Below, piece by piece: positions 22,358 to 33,300 of a stretch of 64,000 bases of DNA. The notes below the pieces were generated by a model. It saw nothing but the letters and a program-made list of their open reading frames with translations, was not told the origin of the DNA and ran no database searches. This DNA comes from Brevundimonas huaxiensis (lineage in GTDB: Bacteria > Pseudomonadota > Alphaproteobacteria > Caulobacterales > Caulobacteraceae). Numbering within the stretch: position 1 is the stretch's first letter; the number at the start of each line of letters is the position of its first letter. Position numbers and translations under genes: made by a program. The stretch spans positions 62,001-126,000 of the forward strand of contig NZ_JABBJE010000007.1 of NCBI RefSeq assembly GCF_014218725.1, given 5' to 3'.

Positions 22358-22503
22358 GGGGTCAACCGGGGCGGGCGTTACGCTCTTGAATTGCTGAGCG
22401 AGAAACCCTAGTCTTGATGCCCGGCCGCGCCCGCCCCGCGGCCTTTTGTGTGCTTATCTCGCGTCTTTCCAGTCTCCGGGCGAACCAGAAAAATCACGAC
22501 ACA

Positions 22504-22977
22504 ATGGAAAAAGTGCCGATGACGGCCGAGGGCTACCGCGTCCTCGACGATCAACTGAAGCAATTGAAGTCGGTCGAAAGGCCGAGCGTGATCGCCGCCA
22601 TTTCCGAGGCGCGTGAGCACGGCGACCTGTCCGAAAACGCCGAATACCATGCCGCCAAGGAGCGTCAGGGCTGGATCGAAGGCCAGATCGCCGAGATCGA
22701 GGACAAGATCAGCCGCGCCCAGGTCATCGACGTGTCCAAACTGTCGGGCAGCCAGGTCAAGTTCGGCGCCACAGTCACCGTGGTGGACGAGGACACCGAG
22801 GAAGAGGCCACCTATCAGATCGTCGGCGAACACGAGGCCGATGTGAAGAAGGGCAAGATCTCGATCGCCTCGCCGATCGCGCGCGCCATGATTTCCAAGG
22901 AGGTCGGCGACGTCGTGGAGGTCAACACCCCCGGCGGCGTGAAGGCCTACGAGATCCTTAAGGTCGAGTGGAAGTAA
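22504..22977 (+). CDS. greA: Transcription elongation factor GreA
   Basis: A 157-aa GreA that rescues backtracked RNA polymerase by stimulating transcript cleavage. The coiled-coil domain at 1-75 has the acidic tip in [23 protein letters not shown] (Asp and Glu needed for cleavage), followed by the FKBP-like C-terminal domain ending [13 protein letters not shown]. Chosen start [22 protein letters not shown] fits the family. The ELM1-like gene begins 5 bases after the stop. Confidence 0.96.
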   Translation: MEKVPMTAEGYRVLDDQLKQLKSVERPSVIAAISEAREHGDLSENAEYHAAKERQGWIEGQIAEIEDKISRAQVIDVSKLSGSQVKFGATVTVVDEDTEEEATYQIVGEHEADVKKGKISIASPIARAMISKEVGDVVEVNTPGGVKAYEILKVEWK

Positions 22978-22982
22978 AAGTG

Positions 22983-23978
22983 ATGGCGGGGGCAGCGTCC
23001 GCGCGCCCCCTCTCTCCCGATCCTTTGGCCATCTGGGTCGTCTCCGACGGCCGCGCCGGCATCGAGAATCAGGCGCTGGGTCTCGCCGAGGCCGTTCAGC
23101 GCCTGACCCCGGCCGAAATCACGATTAAACCTATCCGCTGGCGGCCGATCTTCGACCGCCTGCCGTCGGCGTTGAAAACCCCGGCCATGCTGGCGTCCGC
23201 GCCGCTGACCGGCCCCTGGCCCGATCTGTGGATCGCCACGGGTCGCGCGACCCTGCCGCTGTCGACCCGCATCAAGGCCTGGAGCGGCGGCAAGACCTTC
23301 GTCGTTCAGACCCAGGACCCCCGCTGGGCCAACGACCGCTACGACCTGATCGTCGCCCCCGCCCATGACGGTCTGTCGGGCGACAATGTCTTTGAAATCA
23401 CCGGCTCGCCGCACCGCATCACGCCCCAGCGCATCGCCCAGGCCGCACCCGCCTTCGCCGACCGGATCGCCCCCCTGCCCCATCCGCGCATCGCGGTGCT
23501 GATCGGCGGCAAGTCCAAGGCCTTCGACCTGCCCCCCGCCCATGCGGCCGACCTGGCCGACCAGATCGCGGAGGCCGTGCGAGCATCTGGCGGCGCACTG
23601 ATGCTGACCTTCTCACGCCGCACGCCCGATGCGGCCAGGGCCGTCATGACCGCGCGCCTTTCGGACCTGCCGGGCTGGATCTGGGATGGGACAGGCGAAA
23701 ATCCCCTGTTCGGCTTCCTGCATTTCGCCGACCACATCTTGGTCACCGAGGACAGCGCCAACATGGCGGCCGAGGCCGCCTCCACCGGCAAGCCGGTCCA
23801 TGTCCTGCCGATGATCCCGCTGAAGGCGGGCGACAAGTTCGCTCGCCTGCACGACGACCTGCAATCGCGCGGCGCCACCCGTCCGTTCGACGGCGCGCTG
23901 GACGGGTGGACCTACGAGCCGCTGAACGAAACCGACCGCGCCGCGCGCTCCGTTCTGGAAGCGATGCGGACCCGATAG
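22983..23978 (+). CDS. Mitochondrial fission ELM1-like family protein
   Basis: A 331-aa protein of the ELM1/DUF1022 family, found in alphaproteobacteria and plants, with a GT-B-like glycosyltransferase appearance. Recognisable are WVVSDGRAGIENQALGLAEA near the start, VVQTQDPRW, VIGGKSKAF and the late TEDSANMAAEAASTGKPVHVLP segment, which resembles a nucleotide-sugar binding site. The bacterial role is not known. An in-frame GTG at 22968 overlaps greA; the ATG at 22983 is preferred. Confidence 0.85.
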   Translation: MAGAASARPLSPDPLAIWVVSDGRAGIENQALGLAEAVQRLTPAEITIKPIRWRPIFDRLPSALKTPAMLASAPLTGPWPDLWIATGRATLPLSTRIKAWSGGKTFVVQTQDPRWANDRYDLIVAPAHDGLSGDNVFEITGSPHRITPQRIAQAAPAFADRIAPLPHPRIAVLIGGKSKAFDLPPAHAADLADQIAEAVRASGGALMLTFSRRTPDAARAVMTARLSDLPGWIWDGTGENPLFGFLHFADHILVTEDSANMAAEAASTGKPVHVLPMIPLKAGDKFARLHDDLQSRGATRPFDGALDGWTYEPLNETDRAARSVLEAMRTR

Positions 23979-24102
23979 CGAAACCCACGTCCGTTCCTGA
24001 CGCAGCCAGGCCCCATGGTGGCGGCCGCCATCGGGAGAATTCCTAAGAACGGCTCGCAAAAATCTGCACGAAAGTGCACTAAAAAAATCTGGAGTGGCCT
24101 TT

Positions 24103-24393
24103 TCAGTCGCCGCCACCCCCGCCGCCGCCGTCACAGCCGCTGTCCGCGCTGCAGTCTGGGGCGCTGTGCTGCGACGTATCCGACGGCGGCGTGACCGCGC
24201 CCCCGTCCGACCCGCCGCCCTTTTTGGACTTGATGTTCGCCGCCCCCATCAGAGCCACGCCGAACCCTGACCCCATCGCCGTGCCCAGGGCGAGACCCAG
24301 GCCGACACTGTCCAATGCGACGCCCAGCGCCACGCCGATCGACAGGCCCAGACCGATCCCGATCGGCAGGAAGGCCACGCTCTTGTTCGTCAT
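24103..24393 (-). CDS. Glycine-rich small membrane-associated protein
   Basis: A 96-aa protein with a hydrophobic Gly/Ala/Leu-repeat half (FLPIGIGLGLSIGVALGVALDS... to GSGFGVALMGAANI), which looks like two glycine-zipper helices, then a soluble tail with two Cys and a C-terminal run of eight Gly. Similar Gly-rich tails occur in other alphaproteobacterial proteins. The ATG at 24393 is preceded by GAGGGAG with good spacing; an ATG at 24399 is also possible. Function unknown. Confidence 0.7.
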   Translation of the reverse strand: MTNKSVAFLPIGIGLGLSIGVALGVALDSVGLGLALGTAMGSGFGVALMGAANIKSKKGGGSDGGAVTPPSDTSQHSAPDCSADSGCDGGGGGGGD

Positions 24394-24461
24394 CCCCATC
24401 TCCCTCGTGGTCCGATGAGACTAGCATCGCGCAAACGGGAATCACCGCCTAAATAGGAGCC

Positions 24462-25469
24462 ATGACCCAAGCTCGTACCGTTCGCGTCGCCATCATCGGC
24501 TCCGGCCCCGCCGGCTGGACCGCCGCCATCTACGCCGCCCGCGCCTCGCTGAACCCCGTCGTCATCGCCGGCATCCAGCCCGGCGGTCAGCTGACCATAA
24601 CCACCGATGTCGAGAACTATCCCGGCTTCGCCGACACCATCCAGGGCCCGTGGCTGATGGAGCAGATGCAGGCCCAGGCCCTGCATGTCGGGACCGAGGT
24701 CATCCACGACATCGTGGTTTCCGCCGACCTGTCGCAACGCCCGTTCCGGCTGACGCTGGACAGCGGCGAGGAAATGCTGGCCGAGACGGTGATCATCTCC
24801 ACCGGCGCCCAGGCCAAATGGCTGGGGCTTGAGAGCGAGGCCGCCTATCAGGGCTTCGGCGTCTCGGCCTGCGCGACCTGCGACGGCTTCTTCTATCGCG
24901 GCAAGGAAGTCGTGGTCGTCGGCGGCGGCAACACCGCCGTCGAAGAGGCGCTGTTCCTGACCAACTTCGCCTCCAAGGTCACGGTCGTTCACCGCCGCGA
25001 CGAGTTCCGCGCCGAGAAGATCCTGCAGGACCGGCTGTTCGCCCACCCGAAGGTCGAGGTGATCTGGAACTCGGCGATCGAGGAGATCGTCGGCGTGGTG
25101 GACGGCATGGCCAAGAACGTCACCGGCGTTCGGCTCAAGAACGTGCAGGACGGCTCGACCCGGGAAATCCCCGCCGACGGCGTCTTTATCGCCATCGGCC
25201 ACGCCCCGTCGTCGGAACTGTTCAAGGGCCAGCTGGAGACGAACGCCGGCGGCTATCTGCGGGTGAAGCCCGGCACGGCCTCGACCGAGATCGAAGGCGT
25301 CTGGGCCGCCGGCGACGTGACGGACGACGTCTATCGCCAGGCGGTGACCGCCGCCGGCATGGGCTGCATGGCCGCACTGGAAGTCAGCCGCTTCCTCGCC
25401 GAAGAGGACCACGCCAAGGCGCACCACCCCATCAGCCACGCCGAGGCGGAGAAGATCGGGGTCTGGTGA
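24462..25469 (+). CDS. trxB: Thioredoxin-disulfide reductase
   Basis: A 335-aa FAD flavoenzyme that reduces thioredoxin with NADPH. The FAD-binding loop is IIGSGPAGWTAAIYAAR (11-27), the redox-active pair is Cys137/Cys140 in SACATCDG, the NADPH loop is VVGGGNTAVEEALFL, and the second FAD motif is EGVWAAGDVTDDVYRQAVTAAGMGCMAAL. Length and motif order are normal. ATG at 24462 behind TAGGAGCC. It ends tail-to-tail with the aldo/keto reductase. Confidence 0.96.
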   Translation: MTQARTVRVAIIGSGPAGWTAAIYAARASLNPVVIAGIQPGGQLTITTDVENYPGFADTIQGPWLMEQMQAQALHVGTEVIHDIVVSADLSQRPFRLTLDSGEEMLAETVIISTGAQAKWLGLESEAAYQGFGVSACATCDGFFYRGKEVVVVGGGNTAVEEALFLTNFASKVTVVHRRDEFRAEKILQDRLFAHPKVEVIWNSAIEEIVGVVDGMAKNVTGVRLKNVQDGSTREIPADGVFIAIGHAPSSELFKGQLETNAGGYLRVKPGTASTEIEGVWAAGDVTDDVYRQAVTAAGMGCMAALEVSRFLAEEDHAKAHHPISHAEAEKIGVW

Positions 25470-25485
25470 CCCCGATCTTGCGCGA

Positions 25486-26445
25486 TCAGTAGGCCGAGGC
25501 CTCCGTCAGTTCCGCCAGATTCTCATCTGACAGCTTAAGCGTCGCCGCCTTCAGCGTGTCGGCCAGTTGTTCGGTCGAGGTGGCGCTGACGATCGGGGCC
25601 GTCACGCCCGGCTGGGCCAGCAGCCAGGCCAAGGCGACCTGGGCGGACGTGGCCTCGTTCTTCTGCGCCACGGCGTCCAGGACAGCCAGAATACGTACGC
25701 CGCGCTCGTCGAACTTGTCCTTCAGCATTCCCTCGCGCTTGGTCCCGGCGATCTGATCGACGGTCGTGTATTTGCCGGTCAGGAAGCCGCTCTCCAGGCT
25801 GAAATAGGTGATGACGCCCAGGCCCTTCTGGACGGCCAAGTCCTGCAATCCGCCCTCGAAGGTGTCGCGGCTGTAGAGGTTGTAGTGCGGCTGGATCGTC
25901 GCATAGGCGGCCAGCCCCTCGCGCTGCGAGATGTCCAAAGCCTCGGACACCTGCTCGACCGAATGGTTGGACGTGCCGATGGCGCGCACCTTGCCGGCCT
26001 GCACCAGCTTGTCCAGCGCGCGCAGCGTCTCCTCCTGCGGCGTCTTCGGATCGGGCCAGTGGGTTTGATACAGGTCGATATAGTCGGTCTGGAGCCGACG
26101 CAGCGACGCCTCGACCGCCGTCTCGATCCAGGCCGGCGACAGGTCGTTGTGGCCCTGCCCCATGTCCGATCCGACCTTGGTCAGGATTTTGACGTCGTCG
26201 CGCCGACCGCGCGCCTTCAGCCACTTGCCGATGATCGTCTCGCTTTCGCCGCCGGAATGGCCCGGTACCCAGCGCGAATAGGCGTCGGCGGTATCGATGG
26301 CGTCAAAGCCGGCCTCGACGAAGGCGTCCAGCAGGGCGAATGACGTCGCCTCATCCGCCGTCCAGCCAAAGACGTTGCCGCCGAACACCAGTGGGGCGAT
26401 ATCCAGGCCGCTCGAGCCGAGCTTGCGTTTGGAAAGGGTCGTCAT
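25486..26445 (-). CDS. Aldo/keto reductase
   Basis: A 319-aa (alpha/beta)8 NADPH-dependent oxidoreductase. The catalytic tetrad is complete: Asp in FDAIDTADAY, Tyr in ADAYSRW, Lys in KILTKVG, and His in DLYQTHWPD. The C-terminal GVTAPIVSATSTEQLADTL forms the cofactor phosphate site. The ATG at 26445 has AAGGAG 9 bases upstream, which decides the start against a long upstream extension. Substrate unknown; the sequence type (YajO/IolS-like) suggests a general aldehyde reductase. Confidence 0.92.
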   Translation of the reverse strand: MTTLSKRKLGSSGLDIAPLVFGGNVFGWTADEATSFALLDAFVEAGFDAIDTADAYSRWVPGHSGGESETIIGKWLKARGRRDDVKILTKVGSDMGQGHNDLSPAWIETAVEASLRRLQTDYIDLYQTHWPDPKTPQEETLRALDKLVQAGKVRAIGTSNHSVEQVSEALDISQREGLAAYATIQPHYNLYSRDTFEGGLQDLAVQKGLGVITYFSLESGFLTGKYTTVDQIAGTKREGMLKDKFDERGVRILAVLDAVAQKNEATSAQVALAWLLAQPGVTAPIVSATSTEQLADTLKAATLKLSDENLAELTEASAY

Positions 26446-26515
26446 GGGGAGGTCTCCTTGCAGGGAGCCCTCGACATATGCCGCATCACTGCGACCGCAA
26501 CCGCCTCGGCGGCGG

Positions 26516-26923
26516 TTAGCCGAAGAGTTGAAGACCCGGAGGCGCGTAATCGACCGGTTGGCCCTGACGCCGACGCAGCGCGTAGTCCACAGCCGTCTGC
26601 ACCGCATGTTCGTCTGTCGGTTTGGACAGGACGCCGATGGTGCCGGCCACACCCTCGCGCACCATGCCGGGATTGGCCGTCATGAACAGGACGGAGACGC
26701 CCATATCCTGGCCCAGTTCCCGACCCAGGTTGATCCCGGTAGGACCATCGGAGAGGTGGATATCAACCAACGCCAGATCGACGTCGTTCTCGCGCACCAG
26801 ATCGCGCGCGGCCTGTGCGGTCGCGGCGACGCCCAGAACCTCGTGACCGAGATCTTCCAGGACGAACCTGAGCTCCATCGCAACGAGAGCTTCGTCTTCG
26901 ATGATGAGGATACGCGCAGTCAT
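26516..26923 (-). CDS. Single-domain response regulator
   Basis: A 135-aa receiver-only protein. The acidic pocket is IIEDE (7-11), the phospho-acceptor Asp about residue 54 is in LALVDIHLSDGPTG, the switch Thr in LFMTANPG and the conserved Lys in VLSKPTDE. There is no output domain; the tail is short (RRRQGQPVDYAPPGLQLFG). It lies 63 bases downstream of an HWE histidine kinase on the same strand, its likely phospho-donor. It may act by protein contact, as many alphaproteobacterial single-domain regulators do. Confidence 0.9.
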   Translation of the reverse strand: MTARILIIEDEALVAMELRFVLEDLGHEVLGVAATAQAARDLVRENDVDLALVDIHLSDGPTGINLGRELGQDMGVSVLFMTANPGMVREGVAGTIGVLSKPTDEHAVQTAVDYALRRRQGQPVDYAPPGLQLFG

Positions 26924-26986
26924 GGCTCGGTCGGGGGTTCGGGAACGTACGTAACGTCAGTGTGAGGGATAGGTTTCAATAGAGGA

Positions 26987-28966
26987 CTAATTTGAATATC
27001 CGCCCGCCGCGCGCCGCCTGGACAAGGCCGTCGCCGGCAGATCCACGATGACCTGAAGGCCCTCGGGTCGCCATTCGCGCGACAACCGACCGCCCAGCTG
27101 TCCCTCGACCGACAGACTGGCCAGGGACGATCCGAAGCCGGTGCGCTGCGGCGTGCCCTGGATAACCGGACCGCCCGTTTCCGACCAGGTCAGGACGAAG
27201 CGATCCTCCTGTCGCTCTGTGTCGAGCGTCACGACGCCTCCGCGCTCGGACAGGGCGCCGTATTTGGCGGCGTTGGTCGCCAGCTCATGAAACAGCAGAG
27301 CCACTGAAGTCGCCGCCTGGTCGTCGAAAACGGCGTCCTCGCCCCGGATGACGACGCGCGCGCCGCCCGTCTCGTCCGCATAGGCCTTGAACAGGTCGGA
27401 CAGGAAGGAATGCAGCGTCGTCGCACCGATCGTGGTCTTGGACGTCTCGGTATGCGGCCGCACGAACTCATGCGCCCGGGCCAGGGCGGCGATGCGTGTG
27501 CGCAGCGAGGCCGCAAACGCCTTGGCCTCCGGATACTGGCGCGCCGACAAGGCGACCAGAGCGGTGACCACGGCGAAGATGTTCTTGATCCGGTGGCTCA
27601 GCTCCTGGCTGACCAGCTCGCGCCCCTGCTCCAGCCGCTTCAACTCGTCGATATCGGTGCAGGTGCCGAACCACCGCGTGATCTGCCCGTCTTCGTCACG
27701 GATCGCCACCGCACGTCCCAGCGTCCAGCGATAGACGCCGCTATTATGCTTCAGGCGGTATTCGATTTCGTAGGGCTCGCCCGTCTCAAGCGAGTGACGC
27801 CAGGCTGTCCAAGCCCGCTCCTGATCGTCCTTGTGGAACATATCGTTCCAACCTTCGCCGTCCGTGGAGCCGACCGGTACGCCGGTGAACTCATACCAAC
27901 GCGCGTTGTAGTAATCGTGGAAACCGTCGGGCTGGGTGGACCATACCATCTGCGGCATGGCGTCGGCCAAAACCCGAAACCGGGTCTCGCTTTCACTGAG
28001 AGCACGAGCGGTTTCGGCCAAATCCGTCTCGATGGTCTTGCGTTCGGTGATGTCCACCGCGACGCCGGGGAAGCGGATCGGCTTGCCCTCCGTGTCGAAA
28101 TAGACCTGACCGCGCGCCAGGACCCAACGCACGTCATCGCCCTGGCCCAGACGATATTCGCTGACGAAGGCGCCGTCGCCCGTCATGGCCCGGTCGATCT
28201 CGTCGGCGACGCGCTGGGCGTCGTCGGGATGGACGTTGCTGGTGAAAACCTCGATGGCCGCGCCCTCGCGCGCCGCTTCGGGATCCACGCCATACATGCG
28301 AGCAAAGCGTTCGTCGGCGATCACGCGGTTCTGGGGAATGTCCCAGTCCCAGGCCCCGACATAGGCCGAGGCCTCTATCGCCAGCCGCGCGGTGCGGTCG
28401 CTGAGGTCCCGGTCCAACAGGGCGCGACGCAGCTCCAGTTGCGTCATCACCTGATGCGCCAGGGTCTTGAGCGCCATCAGCTGAAGCTCGGTCAGACCTT
28501 GCGGGCGCGACTTGTCATCCAGAACGCATAGGGCGCCCAGCGGCACGCCGTCGGGCGTCCTCAGCGGATAGCCGGCATAGAAGCGGATGTGCGGCGGGCC
28601 CGCCACCAGATCATTGTCGATGAAGCGGTCATCCTGCATCGCGTCGGGGATGACCATGACGTCGTCGCCCAGCATGGCGTGGGCGCAGAACGACAGCGGG
28701 CGCGGCGTTTCGCGCACGCCCAGACCGACCTCGGACTTGAACCACTGACGCTGGGAATCGACCAGACTGACGGCGGCCATCGGCGCTTCGCAGATGCGCG
28801 CAGCGAGAGACGCCAGATCATCGAACGACCCTTCAGGCGTCGTGTCCAGCACGCCGTAGCTCGTGAGGGCTTTCAGACGGTCGGCTTCGTCCCACCTCGG
28901 ACAATCGACTTCGGGGTGGGTCAAGCAGGCGTCCTCGCGGAGCCGGTCAGGCCCGGCCATCGACAT
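26987..28966 (-). CDS. HWE-family sensor histidine kinase with GAF and PAS domains
   Basis: A 659-aa cytosolic kinase without membrane helices. Order: GAF domain (about 30-170, LASLAARICEAPMAAVSLVD ... PLGALCVLDDKSRP), two PAS/PAC units (about 190-430, ending FGTCTDIDELKRLEQ), then the HWE catalytic core with the phospho-accepting His near residue 456 in ELSHRIKNIFAVV, the HELATNAAKYGALS N-box and the W-x-E motif in LTWSETGG. The start is uncertain: ATG 29035 would overlap the hydrolase gene; 28966 is used here. Partner is the receiver protein downstream. Confidence 0.9.
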   Translation of the reverse strand: MSMAGPDRLREDACLTHPEVDCPRWDEADRLKALTSYGVLDTTPEGSFDDLASLAARICEAPMAAVSLVDSQRQWFKSEVGLGVRETPRPLSFCAHAMLGDDVMVIPDAMQDDRFIDNDLVAGPPHIRFYAGYPLRTPDGVPLGALCVLDDKSRPQGLTELQLMALKTLAHQVMTQLELRRALLDRDLSDRTARLAIEASAYVGAWDWDIPQNRVIADERFARMYGVDPEAAREGAAIEVFTSNVHPDDAQRVADEIDRAMTGDGAFVSEYRLGQGDDVRWVLARGQVYFDTEGKPIRFPGVAVDITERKTIETDLAETARALSESETRFRVLADAMPQMVWSTQPDGFHDYYNARWYEFTGVPVGSTDGEGWNDMFHKDDQERAWTAWRHSLETGEPYEIEYRLKHNSGVYRWTLGRAVAIRDEDGQITRWFGTCTDIDELKRLEQGRELVSQELSHRIKNIFAVVTALVALSARQYPEAKAFAASLRTRIAALARAHEFVRPHTETSKTTIGATTLHSFLSDLFKAYADETGGARVVIRGEDAVFDDQAATSVALLFHELATNAAKYGALSERGGVVTLDTERQEDRFVLTWSETGGPVIQGTPQRTGFGSSLASLSVEGQLGGRLSREWRPEGLQVIVDLPATALSRRRAAGGYSN

Positions 28967-29003
28967 CAATGCTCGGAGTGACGAAGCGTTGCAATGCTGG
29001 ATG

Positions 29004-30185
29004 TCAGTTCGCGGGGCGACCGACTTCCTCCACATCCATTGTCGTGACGCCTGCGGGCGCCGGGGCGGCCGGCTTTGTGGCGGCTGCGGGCCGCTCCAGG
29101 GCGTTCAAGCGCGCGTTGATGGCGGCGACTTCGTCACGCGTCGGAAGGCGACGACCGCCCAGGCTGACCACGCCGACGACCCGCTGCTGGCCATCGATCT
29201 CGACCGTCTTCAACGGCGCGTCCTTGACCGGCGCATCGGGATCGGCGCCGCCGGTTGCCGAGCCTGCCGCGATCGTCATCCGCGGACGCGAGAAGCGCGC
29301 CTCGTCGATGGCCGGCTCGCGCCCATTGTAGGTTTTGCGGAAGGCGGCCGTTTCGCCATAGACGCCTTTCCAACGATAGAAGATGTGCGCGCCGATCTGC
29401 GTCACCTTGGCCACCGTCGGCGCCCACCAGGGATGCACATAGTCCGCGTGATAGTGGGTGGCCGTACCGACGTCCTGAGCCACGGCGCCGTTCAGCGCGC
29501 GCTCCGCCACCTTGCGCGCCCGGTCCCACGCCCAGCCGACGGGCGCTTGGCCCAGCGAGCCGTCGCAGGTGAAGCTGAACTGACAGCCAGTGACGCGTTC
29601 GGCGCCTTCGAACACCACGCCGCAGACGGTGTTGGCGTAGTTCGGATCGCGCACGCGGTTCAGGACCACCTGCGCCACGCCCGCCTGGCCGTTGTCCGGC
29701 TCCAGCGCCGCTTCGTAATAAACCGCCTGGGTCAGGCAGCGCAAAGCCCGCCTGCGATCCTCGGCGCTGCCCTTGAACACGAACGGCAAGGCGGGACGCA
29801 GCGCGCCGGACGCCGGCGCCATGGCGGCATTCAGCCGCTGGGCCTCAAGGCCGCTCTTGCCCGGTTCCAGTCCCGGCTTGCCAGCCAAGGTCAGGCTTTC
29901 CCAGCCCGGCGTCAGCCCATAGAGGGCCGGTTGCAGCTGGTTCGGATCGTGCCGCATCGCCAAGGCCAGTTGCGACGGCGTCAGACGCCCCTTGATCGCC
30001 GCCAGACCGCCCGCGCCCAGGTCGCCCCCGGTGATGCGCGAGACCGCCTCAGCGGTTCGATCCATATCGGGCCGCACGCTGGACCCCGCCGCCATGGCGA
30101 CGCCCAGCACCGCGCCGGCTGCGGGCAAGGCCGCCGCCGAACGCCGCAGCGCCTTCCACATCGTCTTCCAGGGCAACCGGGTCAT
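29004..30185 (-). CDS. SleB-type cell wall hydrolase
   Basis: A 393-aa envelope protein with an N-terminal membrane anchor or uncleaved signal (residues about 15-36) and a Hydrolase_2 (SleB) domain near 150-260: CLTQAVYYEAALEPDNGQAGVAQVVLNRVRDPNYANTVCGVVFEG, GCQFSFTCDG and ATHYHADYVHPWWAP. The family's catalytic Glu is in VYYEA. These enzymes cleave peptidoglycan glycan strands. The tail is rich in Ala/Pro. A paralogue lies at 34893-36086. It may share an operon with the HWE kinase, whose start it reaches. Confidence 0.9.
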   Translation of the reverse strand: MTRLPWKTMWKALRRSAAALPAAGAVLGVAMAAGSSVRPDMDRTAEAVSRITGGDLGAGGLAAIKGRLTPSQLALAMRHDPNQLQPALYGLTPGWESLTLAGKPGLEPGKSGLEAQRLNAAMAPASGALRPALPFVFKGSAEDRRRALRCLTQAVYYEAALEPDNGQAGVAQVVLNRVRDPNYANTVCGVVFEGAERVTGCQFSFTCDGSLGQAPVGWAWDRARKVAERALNGAVAQDVGTATHYHADYVHPWWAPTVAKVTQIGAHIFYRWKGVYGETAAFRKTYNGREPAIDEARFSRPRMTIAAGSATGGADPDAPVKDAPLKTVEIDGQQRVVGVVSLGGRRLPTRDEVAAINARLNALERPAAATKPAAPAPAGVTTMDVEEVGRPAN

Positions 30186-30384
30186 TCAGGGTCCAATAGC
30201 CGCGATCGGCGCACCGGCCTTTCGCTGAGATCGCGCGTCTAGTCCGACTTATAGGCCATTTTCCGGCGTCACGACGACCGCCGTTATCAAACCCCCTGCG
30301 CGTCAGGGGTGGTCGCCCCAAGCGCAAGGTGTAAAACTATGTTCCAGCGAGGCAAACGCGTCGCTGGTGGGGCGAACCGACGAT

Positions 30385-33300
30385 ATGAGCGCAGGCGGAT
30401 CGAAACGGCGGATCGCGGTCATGGATCGCTGGCTGATCGGCCTGGCGCGCTTATCGACGGCCTCGCCGACGCATCGCCTTTTGATCGGGATCGGCATCGC
30501 TCTCGCGGGTCTGGCGATTCGGGCGGCAGCGTCGCCGCTGTATGGCGAGGTGACCGGCTTCACCATCCTGTTGCCGGCGGTGACCTTGGCGGCGCTGGCG
30601 GCCGGCTGGACCGGCGCCCTGGCGGCGCTTGCGGTCTGCACCAGCGGCGGCTGGGCGATCGTCGCGCTGACGGCCACCGGTCGCGATGGCGTGCTTGACG
30701 CCATCGGCGGTGCGGCGACCTGGAACTTCGTTCTCGTCGGCCTGTTCATCGCGGCGGTGGGGGCATCGCTGCGCAAGGCCCTGTCGCGGCTGAGCGAAAG
30801 CGAGACCCGATTCCGCGAACTGGCCGATACCGCCCCCTCGCCGATCTGGCTGCTGGACGCCAAGGGCGAGTTCGAGTTCGTCAACGCCGCCGTCTTCACC
30901 CTGCACGGGCTGGACATCGAGGCGTTGCGCGAAGGCGGCTGGAAGACAGCCGTGCACCCCGACGATCTGGAAACCGTAAAGGCGGCCGAGAAGGCCGGCG
31001 CGGCTGATCGCAAACCGTTCCAGATGGAGGCGCGCGTTCAGGGACAGGATGGCGTCTGGCGCTGGATGCGGGCCGTCGTCCGTCCACGCTTCGATGGCCA
31101 AGGCGCCTTCGTCGGCTATGCCGGCATTTCGTTCGACGTGACCGAAACCCGTGAGGCGCTGGATGCGGCGGCGCGCGCCGCCCGACGTCAGGCCTTCCTG
31201 CTGGATCTCAGCGACCGACTGCGCGACCTGACCGATCCCGAAGACATCATGGCCGATGTGGAGAGCACGCTCGGCGCCCTGCTGGATGTCGACCGGGTGG
31301 GCTACGGCGAGGTGGATCAGGCGGCGGGCGTCGTGTCTATGAGCCGCGACTGGACCGCCGGCGTCGAAAGCGCTCAGGGTCAGTTCAGCCTGAACGCCTT
31401 TGGCGAAGATCTGATCGCGGACCTGAACGCAGGCCGCACCATCCAGATTTCAGATGTGCGCGAGGACCCTCGCACGGCTGCGGTCGCCGACGCCTTCGAC
31501 GCCATCCAGACCCGCGCCCTGGTGCGCGCACCGCTGATCCGCACCGGACGCCTGCGCGCTTTCCTCTATGTCCATTCGGCGACGCCGCGCGACTGGACCG
31601 AGGCCGAGGTCAGCCTTGTCGAGGAAGTCGCCGCGCGCACCTGGGCCGAGGTCGAACGCGCCCGCGCGGAAAACGAGACCCGTGAGAGCGAACAGCGGTT
31701 CCGCGCCATCGCCGACACCGCGCCGGTGCTGATCTGGGTCACCAAACAGGATCGCACGCGCGCCTTCGTGAACCGCGCCTATGTCGATTTCCATGGCTCG
31801 GACTATCAGACCGTCCTTAACCTGGATTGGCGCAGCGCGCTGCATCCCGAGGATCAGGCGCGGATCCTGGCGGAATCGCTGAGCGGCGAGGCGACGCGCG
31901 AGCCCTTTTCGATGGAGGCGCGCTATCGCCGCCACGATGGCGAATGGCGCTGGCTGAAGTCCTTCTCCCGACCCCGGCTGGCGGGTCAGGAGGTCGTCGG
32001 CTTCGTGGGCGTGGCGTTCGACGTGACGGACATGCGCACGGCCCAGGCGCGACTGGAGGAATCCGAGAACCGCTTCCGCACCGTCGCCGACAGCGCGCCC
32101 GCCCTGATCTGGATGAGCGACGATGCCGCCCAGATGGTGTTCGCCAACAGGCGCTACCGCACCTTCTTCGGCGTCGAGGCGGACGCGCATCTGCCCGACA
32201 GCTGGCGACGCCTGATCCACCCGGATGACGAAGGCGTGTTCGCCGCCGCCTTCATGCGCGCCTTCGAGGCCCGGGATCGGTTCGAGGCGCTGACGCGGAT
32301 CAACCACCCGACGCTCGGCCCGCGCTGGCTGCGAACCGAAGGCGTGCCGCGTTTCGACGCCTCGGGCCTATTCCAGGGTTATGTGGGCGCCTGTCTGGAT
32401 GTGACCGACGCGAAGCGGGCCGAAGACGATCTGAAACGCATCAATGAACTGCTGGAAGAACGGGTCGACGAGGCCCTGGTCGAAAAGGCCCAGGCCGAGG
32501 CGCAACTGGTCCACGCCCAGCGGATGGAGGCGGTGGGGCGGCTGACCGGCGGGGTCGCGCACGACTTCAACAATCTGCTGACCGTCGTGATCGGGGCGTT
32601 GGACATCATCCTGCGCAGCGAGGATGCGGCCAAGCGCAAGAAGCTGGGCGAAGCGGCGCTGGCGGCGGCGCGACGAGGTGAGAGCCTGACGCATCAGTTG
32701 CTGGCCTTCTCGCGTCGTCAGGCGCTGCGGCCCGAGCCGATCGATCTCAACGCCCTTATCCGCGAGAGCGAACCGCTGCTGCGTCGGGCCGTCGGCGAGG
32801 CCGTGGACTTCAAGGTCAAGCTGAAGCGCGGCGGCGCGCCCGCCAATGTCGATCCGGCCCAGTTCGAAGCCGCGTTGCTGAACCTGATCGTCAATGCGCG
32901 TGACGCCTTGGGCGATGTGACCGGGGCCAAGGGCCGCCAGGCCCGCATCACCGTGCAGACGCGGGCCTGCACCGTCGAAGCCGGACAGATCGCCGAACTG
33001 TCGGCCGGCGACTATGTCTGCGTCAGCGTCGCCGACAACGGCGAAGGCATGTCGCCGGACATCCGCGACCGGGTGTTCGAACCCTTCTTCACCACCAAGG
33101 GCGTCGGCAAGGGGACGGGCCTGGGCTTGAGCCAGGTCTATGGGTTCGCGCGGCAGTCGGGCGGTGGGGTCCAGATCATCTCCGAGCCGGGGCGCGGGGC
33201 CGAAATCTGCATCTTCCTGGCCCCGCTGTCGGCGGAAGACGCCGCAGTGACGTCGAGCCTGGTCGCCGCGGATGGCGCCGGCTTGGTCGAGGGCGGGCGG